A stretch of DNA of 52,155 nt, from the NCBI RefSeq assembly GCF_022601685.1, contig NZ_JAKUML010000018.1, positions 1-52,155 of the forward strand, read 5' to 3'. Of the stretch, positions 9,581 through 19,132 are shown in pieces. The number at the start of each line of letters is the position of its first letter. Position 1 is the first letter of the stretch. The notes beneath the pieces were generated by a model that saw nothing but the letters and a program-made list of their open reading frames with translations, had not been told where the DNA came from and did not search any database. This stretch comes from Acinetobacter sedimenti (lineage in GTDB: Bacteria; Pseudomonadota; Gammaproteobacteria; Pseudomonadales; Moraxellaceae). Position numbers and translations under genes: made by a program.

Positions 9581-10675
9581 ATGTCCAAAGCCATTCCCAG
9601 TATCGACCTACAGCTGCGTAACGATCCGATTGCACTCAAAGCATGGATCAAAGCAGAGGCGCAAGACCTAGGTTTTGCCGACTGTGTGGTGGCTCGTCCT
9701 GATGTACAAGATCAATTGCAGCATCTACAAGCCTATTTGGACAAGGGCTATCACGCCGATATGCACTATTTGGCGGAAAATCTCGATAAACGTGCCAATC
9801 CCAAACTTTTAGTTGAGGGCACAGAATGTATTCTTTGCGTCAGACTGAACTATCTACAAGAAAAACCACAAGGTCGTTATGTGCCTGAACAGCCTGATGT
9901 CGGCATCATTGCACGTTATGCGCGTGGGCGGGATTATCACAAGATCATGCGTGGACGATTAAAACAACTTGCACAGCGTATCGAAGCCAAAGTCGGGCAA
10001 TTTTCCAATCGTCCATTTAGCGACTCCGCACCGATATTTGAAAAAGCCCTTGCGGAAAATGCAGGCATGGGCTGGACAGGTAAACATACTTTACTCATCA
10101 ATCGAGATTCAGGTTCATTTTTTGTGTTGGGTGAATTGTTTTGTGGCTTGCCCTTGCCTTTTGATGAGTCAACCACGGCGCATTGTGGCAGTTGCTCCGC
10201 CTGTATTGATATTTGTCCGACTCAAGCCATCGTTGCACCTTATCAGCTTGATGCACGTAAATGTATCGCCTATCTGACCATTGAATATAAAGGCAGTATT
10301 CCGCTCGAACTCCGTCCACAAATCGGTAATCGGATTTTCGGCTGTGATGATTGTCAGCTGGTCTGTCCGTGGAATCGTTATGCGCATGTCACCACCATTG
10401 ATGATTTCTTGCCTCGACATGGCTTAGACCGAACTTCACTACTAGAGTTTTGGCAATGGGATGAAGCAACTTTTTTACACAAAACCGAAGGCAGTCCAAT
10501 CCGCCGAACTGGTTTTCAAAGTTTTAAACGTAATGTAGCGATTGCTTTGGGTAATGCGTCGTATTCTGATGAAATTATCAAACAACTTTCTGCACAAGAT
10601 AATAATCAACATCAAGAGATCGTGCTTGAGCATCAACACTGGGCGTTGCAACAACAGCTCACTAAGAACATTTAA
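9581..10675 (+). CDS. queG: Epoxyqueuosine reductase QueG
   Basis: A 364-residue protein matching QueG, which reduces epoxyqueuosine to queuosine in tRNA, the last step of queuosine synthesis, using cobalamin and two [4Fe-4S] clusters. The ferredoxin-like motifs are visible: CGSCSACIDICPTQAI followed by CIAYLTIEYKG and CDDCQLVCPWNRYA. The N-terminal part carries the conserved GFADCVVARP and YHADMHYLAENLDKRANP. In E. coli queG lies beside tsaE; here tsaE is 40 kb away. It is transcribed away from the TelA cluster, with about 270 bases of A+T-rich intergenic DNA in front. Confidence 0.95.
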   Translation: MSKAIPSIDLQLRNDPIALKAWIKAEAQDLGFADCVVARPDVQDQLQHLQAYLDKGYHADMHYLAENLDKRANPKLLVEGTECILCVRLNYLQEKPQGRYVPEQPDVGIIARYARGRDYHKIMRGRLKQLAQRIEAKVGQFSNRPFSDSAPIFEKALAENAGMGWTGKHTLLINRDSGSFFVLGELFCGLPLPFDESTTAHCGSCSACIDICPTQAIVAPYQLDARKCIAYLTIEYKGSIPLELRPQIGNRIFGCDDCQLVCPWNRYAHVTTIDDFLPRHGLDRTSLLEFWQWDEATFLHKTEGSPIRRTGFQSFKRNVAIALGNASYSDEIIKQLSAQDNNQHQEIVLEHQHWALQQQLTKNI

Positions 10676-10703
10676 AACATTTTTTTATCAAACAAACTTG
10701 CAT

Positions 10704-10726
10704 AAAAAATGACGCACTAGGCGTCA
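10704..10726 (-). terminator. Intrinsic terminator after the RDD gene
   Basis: On the minus strand a 6-bp stem (TGACGC / GCGTCA) with a 5-base loop is followed by six U residues. It lies about 24 bases past the RDD gene stop and also sits between the two convergent genes. Confidence 0.7.
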
Positions 10727-10749
10727 CTCATTATTCGGTGTAAAGCGTC

Positions 10750-11172
10750 TTATGACACTTCTTTGACCACGACAGACTTAGCAATCTTGTCATGCCAACC
10801 TTGCTTTTTGCCGTCCCAAATCATCCAAAAGTAACCGAGAAAAAATACCAAGGTAGAAGGGATATAACCGATATAACGAAGGATTGCTTGCCCAATACTG
10901 AGGTTGTTGCCTGTAGCTTCGTCTAAAACTTTTAATTTAAGCAATCGCTTACCAGGTGTTCCTGCAAACTTCACCCAACAGAACACGATAAAGATAATGC
11001 CAATTGCTTGCATAATCCAATCTGCTTTCGTCCATGCAAATGGATTTTGCATATCCGCTTCTGATGCGAATAAGAAGCCAATTGGAGTAAAGATAATCAT
11101 TAAAATAATGGTGTCGATGATCACCGCCGCTAGTCGAATCCAGAATCCTGCGTATTGGTATTGTCCAGACAT
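10750..11172 (-). CDS. RDD family membrane protein
   Basis: About 140 residues with the RDD signature: [29 protein letters not shown] near the N-terminus (Arg and Asp of RDD), a second hydrophobic segment [32 protein letters not shown], and a third near the C-terminus ([18 protein letters not shown]). The role is unknown; some RDD proteins act in transport. The ATG at 11172 is chosen over an in-frame GTG at 11184 because AAGTGAG lies just upstream. It is a single gene. Confidence 0.85.
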   Translation of the reverse strand: MSGQYQYAGFWIRLAAVIIDTIILMIIFTPIGFLFASEADMQNPFAWTKADWIMQAIGIIFIVFCWVKFAGTPGKRLLKLKVLDEATGNNLSIGQAILRYIGYIPSTLVFFLGYFWMIWDGKKQGWHDKIAKSVVVKEVS

Positions 11173-11207
11173 GTTTATACTCACTTTATATTTAATTTAA
11201 TCATGAT

Positions 11208-11252
11208 AAAACCAGTTGAAATTCTACACTACCGTAAAACTTAACTGGTTTT
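11208..11252. terminator. Possible stem-loop between the RDD gene and pepN
   Basis: There is a perfect 10-bp inverted repeat (AAAACCAGTT at 11208-11217 and AACTGGTTTT at 11243-11252) with a 25-base loop. The T-rich right side would suit plus-strand termination, yet no plus-strand gene precedes it closely, so its role is unclear. Confidence 0.35.
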
Positions 11253-11356
11253 ATTCTATTTGAAAAATATTCTTATTAAAAGTGCTAAGTTACTGTGTAA
11301 GTTACCGCACTTCCTCAAGAAAAAATTTCTCTTTGTAATATCTTTTATGAGTCGAT

Positions 11357-13972
11357 TTATACACTCAACATACTATCAATGGTTTCCACCACATTTTTCG
11401 ATTTGGCTTGACCTTGTAGCGTTTGCAGTTTTTCTTTCAATTCACTGCGCTTAGGCTCACTCAAGGTATACCAACGTGACAAGGCTTGGATCATTCGAGA
11501 ACCAACAATTGGATTTTTCTGATCCATGATTTTTGCCAAGTTGATAAAGTGCGCTGTACCGACTTCCCCCCATAGATTGACAGGACGCGAGCCGAGTCCA
11601 CCTGTAATGGCACGAATACGATTCGGTGTACCGAGATCATAATCAGGATGCGCCACCAATTGCTCAATGCGTGCTTGATCGGCACGAGGATGCGCTGCTT
11701 GGATCATAAACCATTGATCAATTGCTAAATCTTCATCTTTAAAACGATTATAAAAATCTTGCAAAGCATCCGACGCTTGCGGTGCATCAAACCACACAAG
11801 GACACGAAGCGCACCAAGACGCTCAGTCATATTGTCGGTTGTTTGATACTGCTGATATGCGAGATCAAACACTTCCGTAGAACCTTGTCGAGCCATCATA
11901 GTTAAGGCAATATTTCTTAATGCACGAATGCCCATCGCTTGGCTAAATTCGGTTTGCGACTTTGGATCAAGTGTTGTGTAAATGGTTTTCCAAAATTCAC
12001 CAAATTGTTTCGCTAAATCATTCAGCAAGGCTTCACGTTTGATTTCGACGATTTCAGGACGATAGTCACTATCTATGCGACTTGCCAAATAGCTTTCTGA
12101 CGGCAAGTCAAGTAATCGAGAAGCAAGATTTGGATCAGTTTTAATCAACTCAGGCAACAGTTTTGCATTGGTGATTGCATCTAAATACACGCTTGAATCA
12201 TGATTTTTCAGCAAAATGTTCTCAAGCAATGTCTGTGCTGCTTGCCATTGGTTAAAGCCACTGGTTTCGTGCTGAAGCAAAAACGCAAGCTCGGCATCGT
12301 TATAGGCAAATTCAAGATTCACAGGCGCAGAGAAATTACGCAGTAATGACACCACTGGACGATTGGTGACATTATTAAAATGAATCGTCGCTTCATCTTG
12401 ATCAAATAAAATCATGCCGTCTTTGACATGGTTTTCGATCAATGACTCACTCTCCAGTTCAAATTGCTCACCCGTTTCCGCATCGAATAGCGCAATCGCA
12501 ACAGGAATCGGCACTGCTTTGAGATTTGGATATTTCGCATGTGGCTTGATACTTTGTTTTGAACGTAAAGTATAGACATGCGTGGTGGCGTCATATTCTT
12601 CATTAACTTCGAGTGTCGGCGTACCCGGTTGGTTATACCAGGTCAGAAATGCAGATAAATCCACACCAGAACCCGCGCTGAGTGCTGCCACCCAATCTTC
12701 GACTGTTACGGCTTGCCCATCATGACGTTTGAAATATTCATCTGTACCGAGGCGGAATTTTTCTTTACCGAGTAAAGTCGCCATCATCCGAGAAATTTCC
12801 GCACCTTTTTCATAGACCGTTGCGGTGTAGAAGTTATTAATTTCAACAAAATGATCAGGGCGTGCAGGATGTGATAACGGTCCTGCATCTTCTGGGAACT
12901 GGTGCGATTTCAATACCGACACATCATCGATACGCTGAACCGCCGCCGACTGCAAATCTTCCGAGAATGATTGATCACGAAAAACCGTTAAGCCTTCTTT
13001 TAGACACAGTTGGAACCAATCACGACAAGTAATGCGGTTACCCGTCCAGTTATGAAAATATTCATGGGCAATCACCGACTGCACTCGCATGATCGCTGCA
13101 TCTGTGGTGTATTCAGGATCAGCGAGCACACACGAGGTATTGAAGATATTTAAGCCTTTATTTTCCATTGCACCCATGTTGAACGCACTGGTCGCCACGA
13201 TCATATAGTTGTCCAAATCATACGGACGACCGTAATGCACTTCATCCCATTTCATCGAATCTTTCAGGGCTTGCATGGCGATATGACATTTCGGAATGTC
13301 TTTGGCTTCGGCGTAGATTTCCAACGCTACATCACGCCCTTCCATGGTGGTGTAGCTGTCTTTGAGCACCTGTAAATCACCAATTACACAGGCAAATAAA
13401 TAGCTTGGCTTTTTGGTTGGATCTTGCCAAACCGTATAATGACGACCGCCGTCCAACTCCCCTTTTTCAATCAAGTTCCCGTTAGCAAGCAAGACTGGAA
13501 ATTTTTTTTCCGCCTCGACACGCGTAGTAAATACTGACAACACATCAGGGCGATCAGGAAAAAAGGTAATTTTACGGAAGCCTTCAGGCTCGTTTTGCGT
13601 AACAAAAAGATCGTCACCTGCTTTGTACAGACCTTCAAGCTGTGTATTAGATTCAGGATGAATGATCACAAGCGTTTCAACCACCGCTTGATCAGGTGCG
13701 TTGGCAATAGTGAGTTGTTCACTATCAAGTTGATATTGTTCAGGACTAAGCACTTGACCATTGATTTTGATTGATTTTAATTCTAAATCTCGCCCAAGTA
13801 GTACCAAATCCCCTGCATGCTGGCGTCGCATGTCCAGTTTGGCAGTGACTTCACTGTATGTATCAAATACACGAATATCCAAGTCGATGCTGTTCACCGC
13901 AAAGGCAGGGGGCATGTAATCTTTTAAATAAATGGTTTCAGGGACACTAGGCGTATCGACAGCAATATTCAT
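11357..13972 (-). CDS. pepN: Aminopeptidase N (M1 family)
   Basis: An 871-residue zinc aminopeptidase that removes N-terminal residues from peptides in the cytoplasm. The M1 motifs are present: the exopeptidase motif GAMENKG, the zinc motif HEYFHNW near residue 300, and the third ligand in LKEGLTVFRDQSF. The length fits the E. coli PepN class (about 870). The N-terminal strand domain (YLKDYMPPAF...) and the C-terminal helical domain ending SRWYTLSEPKRSELKEKL are also typical. It is a single gene between the RDD and SMR genes; no clear terminator was found after it. Confidence 0.96.
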   Translation of the reverse strand: MNIAVDTPSVPETIYLKDYMPPAFAVNSIDLDIRVFDTYSEVTAKLDMRRQHAGDLVLLGRDLELKSIKINGQVLSPEQYQLDSEQLTIANAPDQAVVETLVIIHPESNTQLEGLYKAGDDLFVTQNEPEGFRKITFFPDRPDVLSVFTTRVEAEKKFPVLLANGNLIEKGELDGGRHYTVWQDPTKKPSYLFACVIGDLQVLKDSYTTMEGRDVALEIYAEAKDIPKCHIAMQALKDSMKWDEVHYGRPYDLDNYMIVATSAFNMGAMENKGLNIFNTSCVLADPEYTTDAAIMRVQSVIAHEYFHNWTGNRITCRDWFQLCLKEGLTVFRDQSFSEDLQSAAVQRIDDVSVLKSHQFPEDAGPLSHPARPDHFVEINNFYTATVYEKGAEISRMMATLLGKEKFRLGTDEYFKRHDGQAVTVEDWVAALSAGSGVDLSAFLTWYNQPGTPTLEVNEEYDATTHVYTLRSKQSIKPHAKYPNLKAVPIPVAIALFDAETGEQFELESESLIENHVKDGMILFDQDEATIHFNNVTNRPVVSLLRNFSAPVNLEFAYNDAELAFLLQHETSGFNQWQAAQTLLENILLKNHDSSVYLDAITNAKLLPELIKTDPNLASRLLDLPSESYLASRIDSDYRPEIVEIKREALLNDLAKQFGEFWKTIYTTLDPKSQTEFSQAMGIRALRNIALTMMARQGSTEVFDLAYQQYQTTDNMTERLGALRVLVWFDAPQASDALQDFYNRFKDEDLAIDQWFMIQAAHPRADQARIEQLVAHPDYDLGTPNRIRAITGGLGSRPVNLWGEVGTAHFINLAKIMDQKNPIVGSRMIQALSRWYTLSEPKRSELKEKLQTLQGQAKSKNVVETIDSMLSV

Positions 13973-14087
13973 GTATTTTTTCCTTTAATTTGAGTGCAGT
14001 TTCATTCAATTTAGGTTATTTGATATAAGTAATGGCGAATGATTGATTTTAAAGGGACATTATCCATAGCATGATTGATTTTTGTGT

Positions 14088-14426
14088 TTAATGTGAAACA
14101 GATTTTGAAAACAGATTAATTACGATCACACCAAGAATAATCAAAGCGATACCAATCTGCGCAGGCATATCGAGGCGTTGATTTAAGTAAATCCAACCCA
14201 CAATCGAAATGAGCACAATGCCCAAACCACTCCACAAGGCATAAGTAATGCCAATCGGAATACTCTTACTGACGATACTTAGGCAGTAAAAAGCGATGCC
14301 ATAGCCAAGCGCCATAATTAAGGTTGGCACCAGCTTAGTAAAACCTTCTGAACGTACTAAAGCCGTAGTTGCGATCACTTCACAAGCAATCGCAAAAGCA
14401 AGAATCAAATAGCTTTTTAACATCAT
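14088..14426 (-). CDS. SMR family multidrug efflux protein (EmrE/AbeS-like)
   Basis: A 112-residue protein with four predicted membrane helices, typical of small multidrug resistance pumps that exchange protons for lipophilic cations such as quaternary ammonium compounds. The essential membrane glutamate is present in AIACEVIATTAL (about residue 15), and the loop and helix GITYALWSGLGIVLISIVGWIYLNQRLD matches the conserved YAxWxGxG pattern. The sequence is close to my recollection of Acinetobacter AbeS but not identical, so no symbol is given. These proteins work as dimers. Two consecutive ATG codons could serve as start. Confidence 0.9.
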   Translation of the reverse strand: MMLKSYLILAFAIACEVIATTALVRSEGFTKLVPTLIMALGYGIAFYCLSIVSKSIPIGITYALWSGLGIVLISIVGWIYLNQRLDMPAQIGIALIILGVIVINLFSKSVSH

Positions 14427-14572
14427 TCACTTATTAGCTCATTAAATTAAGTGATTAAATTATATATAAATTCCCATGCTGAGGATTGAATGGCTTGAAA
14501 TTAACACGATAAATTTATGTTAATGCTTTACAATATCAGTCTGCCATTTAATCTTATTCTCAAGCTCAAATC

Positions 14573-15766
14573 ATGCCCGAAGTCAGTCAAATTTTCCAAA
14601 AACAATTGGATGCCAGTCAGTATTGCCCTGTCTGTCAGGCGGCGATGTATTGGGTTGAGGCAGAGTATTACCACCAAGCGATGAGCTACCACCAATGTTC
14701 ACACTGTGATCATTGTCAGTTCGTACAAAATGCAGGACAAAACTGTCACTGCGAATACTGTCTAAAACAACGCAAAAAATCCATCCAAAGCAGTTTATAT
14801 ACCGAACGCAAAGAACAACAACGCAAAAAGCAACGTGCCGAAGACAATCTGGAATATTTACTTGATGATTTGAGTTTATTAGAGAAATTATTTTTACTCA
14901 GTTTACTTGATGGTACGGTGGATGATCATCGTGTGCATGATCAGTTTCTTGACTTTTCACGTTATCGTTCAACGCATATCGCACCGAGTTATCAACTATT
15001 TAAAATGCTAAAACAGCAGTTAATTAATAATGACTATTTGCTAGAAAAAACGCTTTTAGAAAAACAACACTCGGAAAATGTAGAACAATATTATACCAAT
15101 TTGAAATTGCAAGGTTATCGAGAGCCGAGCCTGCTCAGTATCACTGAACAGCTTCGAGCATGGTTTTATCGTGACTTTTGTCAAGGCGTGCCATTTCGAA
15201 GTAGTAGTGAAGTGAAACAGACTTTGCAATTGATCTTGGCACATGAACTTTTGCATTTTTGTCAATATCGTTGTCAGGCTTTACATGTGCAATTTTATGG
15301 CAATCAAGCCTTGATTGATCAATTTCAAAATTTACTGAATGAACTTGCTGTGACACAAATTTACTTTCTGATTGATCGTGCGTTGAATTATTTAGCAGAA
15401 AAAAAGTTGTTACAACCGTCTAATCAAAACTATGTGAATACCAACCGACTACGCAAAACCTTAGCTGAATATCGGCAACGAGGCATTGAACAGCATTGGG
15501 AAACGCAAAATCTACCACGTCCGCAAGATATGCCACGCTCACAGATGACAGAAATTTTCCTACATCGGTTTTTAAAACTTGATGACAAGGTCTATCAACA
15601 ACCACTGTGGAAATCATGGCAACTGATCTTGCCAAAGCTACGTTTCTTCGCAGAGTGTCATTGTATCCAATGTGGTAGCCGTGATTTAACCATTGAGTAT
15701 TCGACTGAAGAATATGTATCGTTTAGCTGTTTGCATTGTAAGCAACAGGATCATTATTTTATTTAG
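14573..15766 (+). CDS. Unrecognised cysteine-rich protein with HELLH motif
   Basis: A 397-residue protein that I do not recognise. Near the N-terminus lie eight cysteines in short pairs (C18/C21, C42/C45/C48, C58/C60/C63), and near the C-terminus CHCIQC (362-367) pairs with CLHC (386-389); both look like zinc ribbons. The middle is mainly helical. Residues 224-228 read HELLH within a hydrophobic helix (LQLILAHELLHFCQY), which matches the HExxH zinc-protease pattern; this may be coincidental. There is no signal peptide or membrane segment, so it is probably cytoplasmic. The ATG follows the divergent SMR gene by about 150 bases, and the stop lies two bases from the convergent RND gene. Confidence 0.75.
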   Translation: MPEVSQIFQKQLDASQYCPVCQAAMYWVEAEYYHQAMSYHQCSHCDHCQFVQNAGQNCHCEYCLKQRKKSIQSSLYTERKEQQRKKQRAEDNLEYLLDDLSLLEKLFLLSLLDGTVDDHRVHDQFLDFSRYRSTHIAPSYQLFKMLKQQLINNDYLLEKTLLEKQHSENVEQYYTNLKLQGYREPSLLSITEQLRAWFYRDFCQGVPFRSSSEVKQTLQLILAHELLHFCQYRCQALHVQFYGNQALIDQFQNLLNELAVTQIYFLIDRALNYLAEKKLLQPSNQNYVNTNRLRKTLAEYRQRGIEQHWETQNLPRPQDMPRSQMTEIFLHRFLKLDDKVYQQPLWKSWQLILPKLRFFAECHCIQCGSRDLTIEYSTEEYVSFSCLHCKQQDHYFI

Positions 15767-15767
15767 A

Positions 15768-18700
15768 TCACTGAGTAAACTTCAGTTTCGATTTTCGTAT
15801 CAACACATACATCAGTGGAATAAAAATCAAGACTAAGACTGTGCCAAACAACACTCCGCCAAACACGCTATAACCAATCGCCTGACGACTCAGCGCACCT
15901 GCGCCAGTTGAAAACATTAATGGAATCACCCCTGCACCAAAAGCAATCGACGTCATGAGAATAGGACGTAGACGTAATCCTGCGGCGTGTAGCGCAGATT
16001 GAATTGCCGTTTGTCCTTGTTGTTGCAGGCTTGCAGCATATTCCACCATGAGAATGGCATTTTTACAGGACAACCCAATCGTCGTGAGTAAAGCGATTTG
16101 GAAATAAATATCGTTGGCAAAACCAAATACAAAACTAAACACAATCGTACCACCAATCCCCAAAGGAATCGCCGCCATGACTGCTGTTGGAATCGACCAA
16201 CTTTCATACAGCGCAGCAAGACATAAGAAGATAAAGGCAACTGATACTAGATATAGCCAAATCGCCTGATTGCTAGATTGTTGCTCTTGATAAGACAAGC
16301 CACTCCAAGCCAGATCAACACCATCAATTTGCTGAACTAATTCGGATATTTTCTGCATTACTTGACCACTACTCACTCCTGCCGCTGGTTCAGCCTCCAT
16401 TTCCATGCCTGCATAACCTGCAAAACGCTCAAGCGTCGGTGGTGCACCTTGCCATGAAATCGAACTAAACTGATTAAATGGAATCATCTGACCAAGATTA
16501 TTTTCGATATACCAATAACTTAAATCTTCAGGCTTCGAGCGATACGGTGCATCACCTTGTAGATAAACACGTTTAATCCGTCCACGATCAATAAAGTCAT
16601 TGATATAACTGCCACTCCATGCAGTTGATAAGGTACCATTAATCGCATTGACATCGACACCGTTAACCATTGCTGCTTTATGATCAATATCAACACTGAG
16701 CACCGATTGATTGTCATTACTTTCTTTTTCAATATTGGCAATTACACCACTTGCACCCGCAAGTTGTTGTAATTCGGCAAACTTCTCAAGTAATCCTTCT
16801 TGCCCAAGTCCGCGATTATCCTGTAGCCAAAATTCCACTTTATCCGAATTCCCTAGCCCACGAATCACAGACGGCGCAATGACGCGGACATTTGCATCGG
16901 TATTTGCGCTAAAGTATTTATTGGCACGTTGACGTATCGCATCGGTTGTATTATTTTCCCCTTTGCGCTCACTCCAATCTTTGAAGGAAACAAAAGCTTG
17001 ACCGAGATTCTGTCCATTGCCTGAAAAGTTTCGACCATGAATCACCATGATGCCATTTAGCGTATTTTTTTCTTGTTCATTAAAATATTGATAAATCTCT
17101 AAACCAATTTTTTCAGTTTCTCGAAGTGGCGTACCCTCTGGCAAGCTAAATTGTACACTGAGCAAACCTTGATCTTCTTGTGGTAAAAAACTGGTTGGTA
17201 AATTTTGATAAATCCAAACAAATCCTGCAATCAATACAGCAAATATAAACAAAGAGATATTGCGAACATTGATCATTTTATTGGCTATATTTAAATAATA
17301 ATTTTTTAACCGATCAATCCAAGCATTAAATTTCTCCGCCCATTTTGATTTTTTCTCAGGACGTAACAACAAAGCACACAATGCAGGTGTCAAAATCAGC
17401 GCAACAAGTAATGACAATGCCATTGCAACAACAAGTGTAATGGAAAACTGTCGATAAATAATCCCTGTTGCACCACTAAAAAATGACATGGGAATAAATA
17501 CCGCAGTCAACACTAAAGTAATACCAATTAACGCCCCACTAATCTCTTGCATCGACTGAATACTGGCTTGCTTGGCATCAAGATGCTGTTCGTGCATGAT
17601 ACGTTCGACATTTTCCACCACCACGATCGCATCATCAACCAAAAGACCAATTGCCAAAACCATGGCAAATAAGGTCAAAGTATTGATACTCATACCAAGT
17701 ACCAATAGCACTGCACAGGTTCCCAAAATCACCACAGGTACCGTCACCGCAGGAATGATCGTCGCTCGCCAACTTTGTAAGAATAAAAACATCACCAAAA
17801 CGACAAGGACAATCGCCTCAAACAATGTCGCTGTGACCTGTGACATGGATGCTTTGACAAATGGCGTATCATCACGTGGATAGACGATAAAATAACCTTC
17901 AGGTAAATTTTCTTTCAGATGTTCAACTTCGGCATAGATCGCATCTGCGGTTTGCATCATATTTGCTCCGACTGACAAAGAAATCGACAGACCAGATGCA
18001 GGATGACCATTTAAACGGTTAAATACTTGATAGTTCTCTGCCCCAATTTCCACACGAGCAATATCTTTGAGGTAAACAAAACTGCCATCGTTATTGGCTT
18101 TGATAATAATTTGTTCAAATTGTTCTGGTGTACGAAGCAATGCACCTGATTTAACCTTCGCATTCAGATATTGTTCGCTGGATGCAGGCAAATCACCGAC
18201 CGCACCTGCAGCGACTTGTGCATTTTGTGACTCTAAAGCACTTCGCACATCGCTAACCATTAAGCCATAACGTTGTAATTGCAAAGGATTGAGCCAAATC
18301 CGCATTGCATATTGCGAACCAAAAACATTGATCTCACCAACACCTTCGATACGACTTAAATTCAATTCAAAATGATTGGTGAGATAATCAGAAATATCAA
18401 TATTGGTCGAGCGCCCACTTCGATCACCTAAGCCTATGACCATAAAGGAATCACTTAACGACTTGCGTACATTGACCCCTTGTCGTTGTACATCTTCAGG
18501 GAGGCGATTGAGTGCACCATTAATCGCATTTTGCACTTGGACTTGTGCTTGATCTGCATCAGTGCCCTGCTCAAAATATAGGCTAATTCGACTACGACCA
18601 TTCGAATCACTACTTGCCTGAAAATACAGTAAATTATCAATGCCTTTAATTTGTTGTTCTAAAACTTGGGTCACACTGTCTTCGACAGCTTGTGCATCGG

Positions 18701-18857
18701 CACCATTGTACGTTGCATTGACGGTAATGCGAGGTGGCGCAATATCAGGATAACGCTCTACAGGAAGTTGGAATACGGAAAAGCTACCGATCGCAACTGT
18801 TAAAATTGCCAGTACAAATGCAAAAATTGGACGATGAATAAAAAATTTTGAAATCAT
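15768..18857 (-). CDS. RND multidrug efflux permease (HAE-1 family)
   Basis: A 1029-residue inner-membrane permease of the AcrB/AdeJ type. It starts MISKFFIHRPIFAFVLAIL (first membrane helix), has two large periplasmic loops, and carries the proton-relay pair in LLVDDAIVVVENVERI and the lysine in GLSCKNAILMVEY. Such permeases normally work as a trimer with a periplasmic adaptor and an outer-membrane channel. Neither partner gene is adjacent: upstream is a DUF2057 gene with its own terminator and downstream is the convergent cysteine-rich gene. It must therefore use partners encoded elsewhere or act alone. Sequence differs clearly from AdeB and AdeJ as I recall them, so substrate is unknown. 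Confidence 0.92.
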   Translation of the reverse strand: MISKFFIHRPIFAFVLAILTVAIGSFSVFQLPVERYPDIAPPRITVNATYNGADAQAVEDSVTQVLEQQIKGIDNLLYFQASSDSNGRSRISLYFEQGTDADQAQVQVQNAINGALNRLPEDVQRQGVNVRKSLSDSFMVIGLGDRSGRSTNIDISDYLTNHFELNLSRIEGVGEINVFGSQYAMRIWLNPLQLQRYGLMVSDVRSALESQNAQVAAGAVGDLPASSEQYLNAKVKSGALLRTPEQFEQIIIKANNDGSFVYLKDIARVEIGAENYQVFNRLNGHPASGLSISLSVGANMMQTADAIYAEVEHLKENLPEGYFIVYPRDDTPFVKASMSQVTATLFEAIVLVVLVMFLFLQSWRATIIPAVTVPVVILGTCAVLLVLGMSINTLTLFAMVLAIGLLVDDAIVVVENVERIMHEQHLDAKQASIQSMQEISGALIGITLVLTAVFIPMSFFSGATGIIYRQFSITLVVAMALSLLVALILTPALCALLLRPEKKSKWAEKFNAWIDRLKNYYLNIANKMINVRNISLFIFAVLIAGFVWIYQNLPTSFLPQEDQGLLSVQFSLPEGTPLRETEKIGLEIYQYFNEQEKNTLNGIMVIHGRNFSGNGQNLGQAFVSFKDWSERKGENNTTDAIRQRANKYFSANTDANVRVIAPSVIRGLGNSDKVEFWLQDNRGLGQEGLLEKFAELQQLAGASGVIANIEKESNDNQSVLSVDIDHKAAMVNGVDVNAINGTLSTAWSGSYINDFIDRGRIKRVYLQGDAPYRSKPEDLSYWYIENNLGQMIPFNQFSSISWQGAPPTLERFAGYAGMEMEAEPAAGVSSGQVMQKISELVQQIDGVDLAWSGLSYQEQQSSNQAIWLYLVSVAFIFLCLAALYESWSIPTAVMAAIPLGIGGTIVFSFVFGFANDIYFQIALLTTIGLSCKNAILMVEYAASLQQQGQTAIQSALHAAGLRLRPILMTSIAFGAGVIPLMFSTGAGALSRQAIGYSVFGGVLFGTVLVLIFIPLMYVLIRKSKLKFTQ

Positions 18858-19067
18858 TTACATCTGTACCGTACAAAACCAAAAATAGAAAAATCAATTC
18901 AATAAGAAATAGAAAAATTGCCACGTCAATTATTCTAAACGTGATGATTGGAAATTTAGCACAACTGCATAAAATTCCTATGAATTCACATGGAATCCAT
19001 GCTGAATTTACAAAAATAGACAGATAATGAATAAATTAAGGAGATGGCTTGGTCATAAGAAATAATC

Positions 19068-19103
19068 AAAAAAGCCCATAGTTGCAGAAAACTACAGGCT
19101 TTT
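19068..19103 (-). terminator. Intrinsic terminator after the DUF2057 gene
   Basis: The stem AAAAGCC (19070-19076) / GGCTTTT (19097-19103), with an inner TAGTT/AACTA stem, is flanked by A- and T-tracts. It separates the DUF2057 gene from the RND gene downstream. Confidence 0.65.
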
Positions 19104-19132
19104 CAAAAACTGTATATGCAAATAATGAATCT

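Noticed and set aside
18960..19010. Imperfect inverted repeat (ATTCA...TGAAT) upstream of the RND gene as a repressor operator
   Set aside because: The arms are short and mismatched, no regulator gene is adjacent, and it could not be told from chance in A+T-rich DNA.
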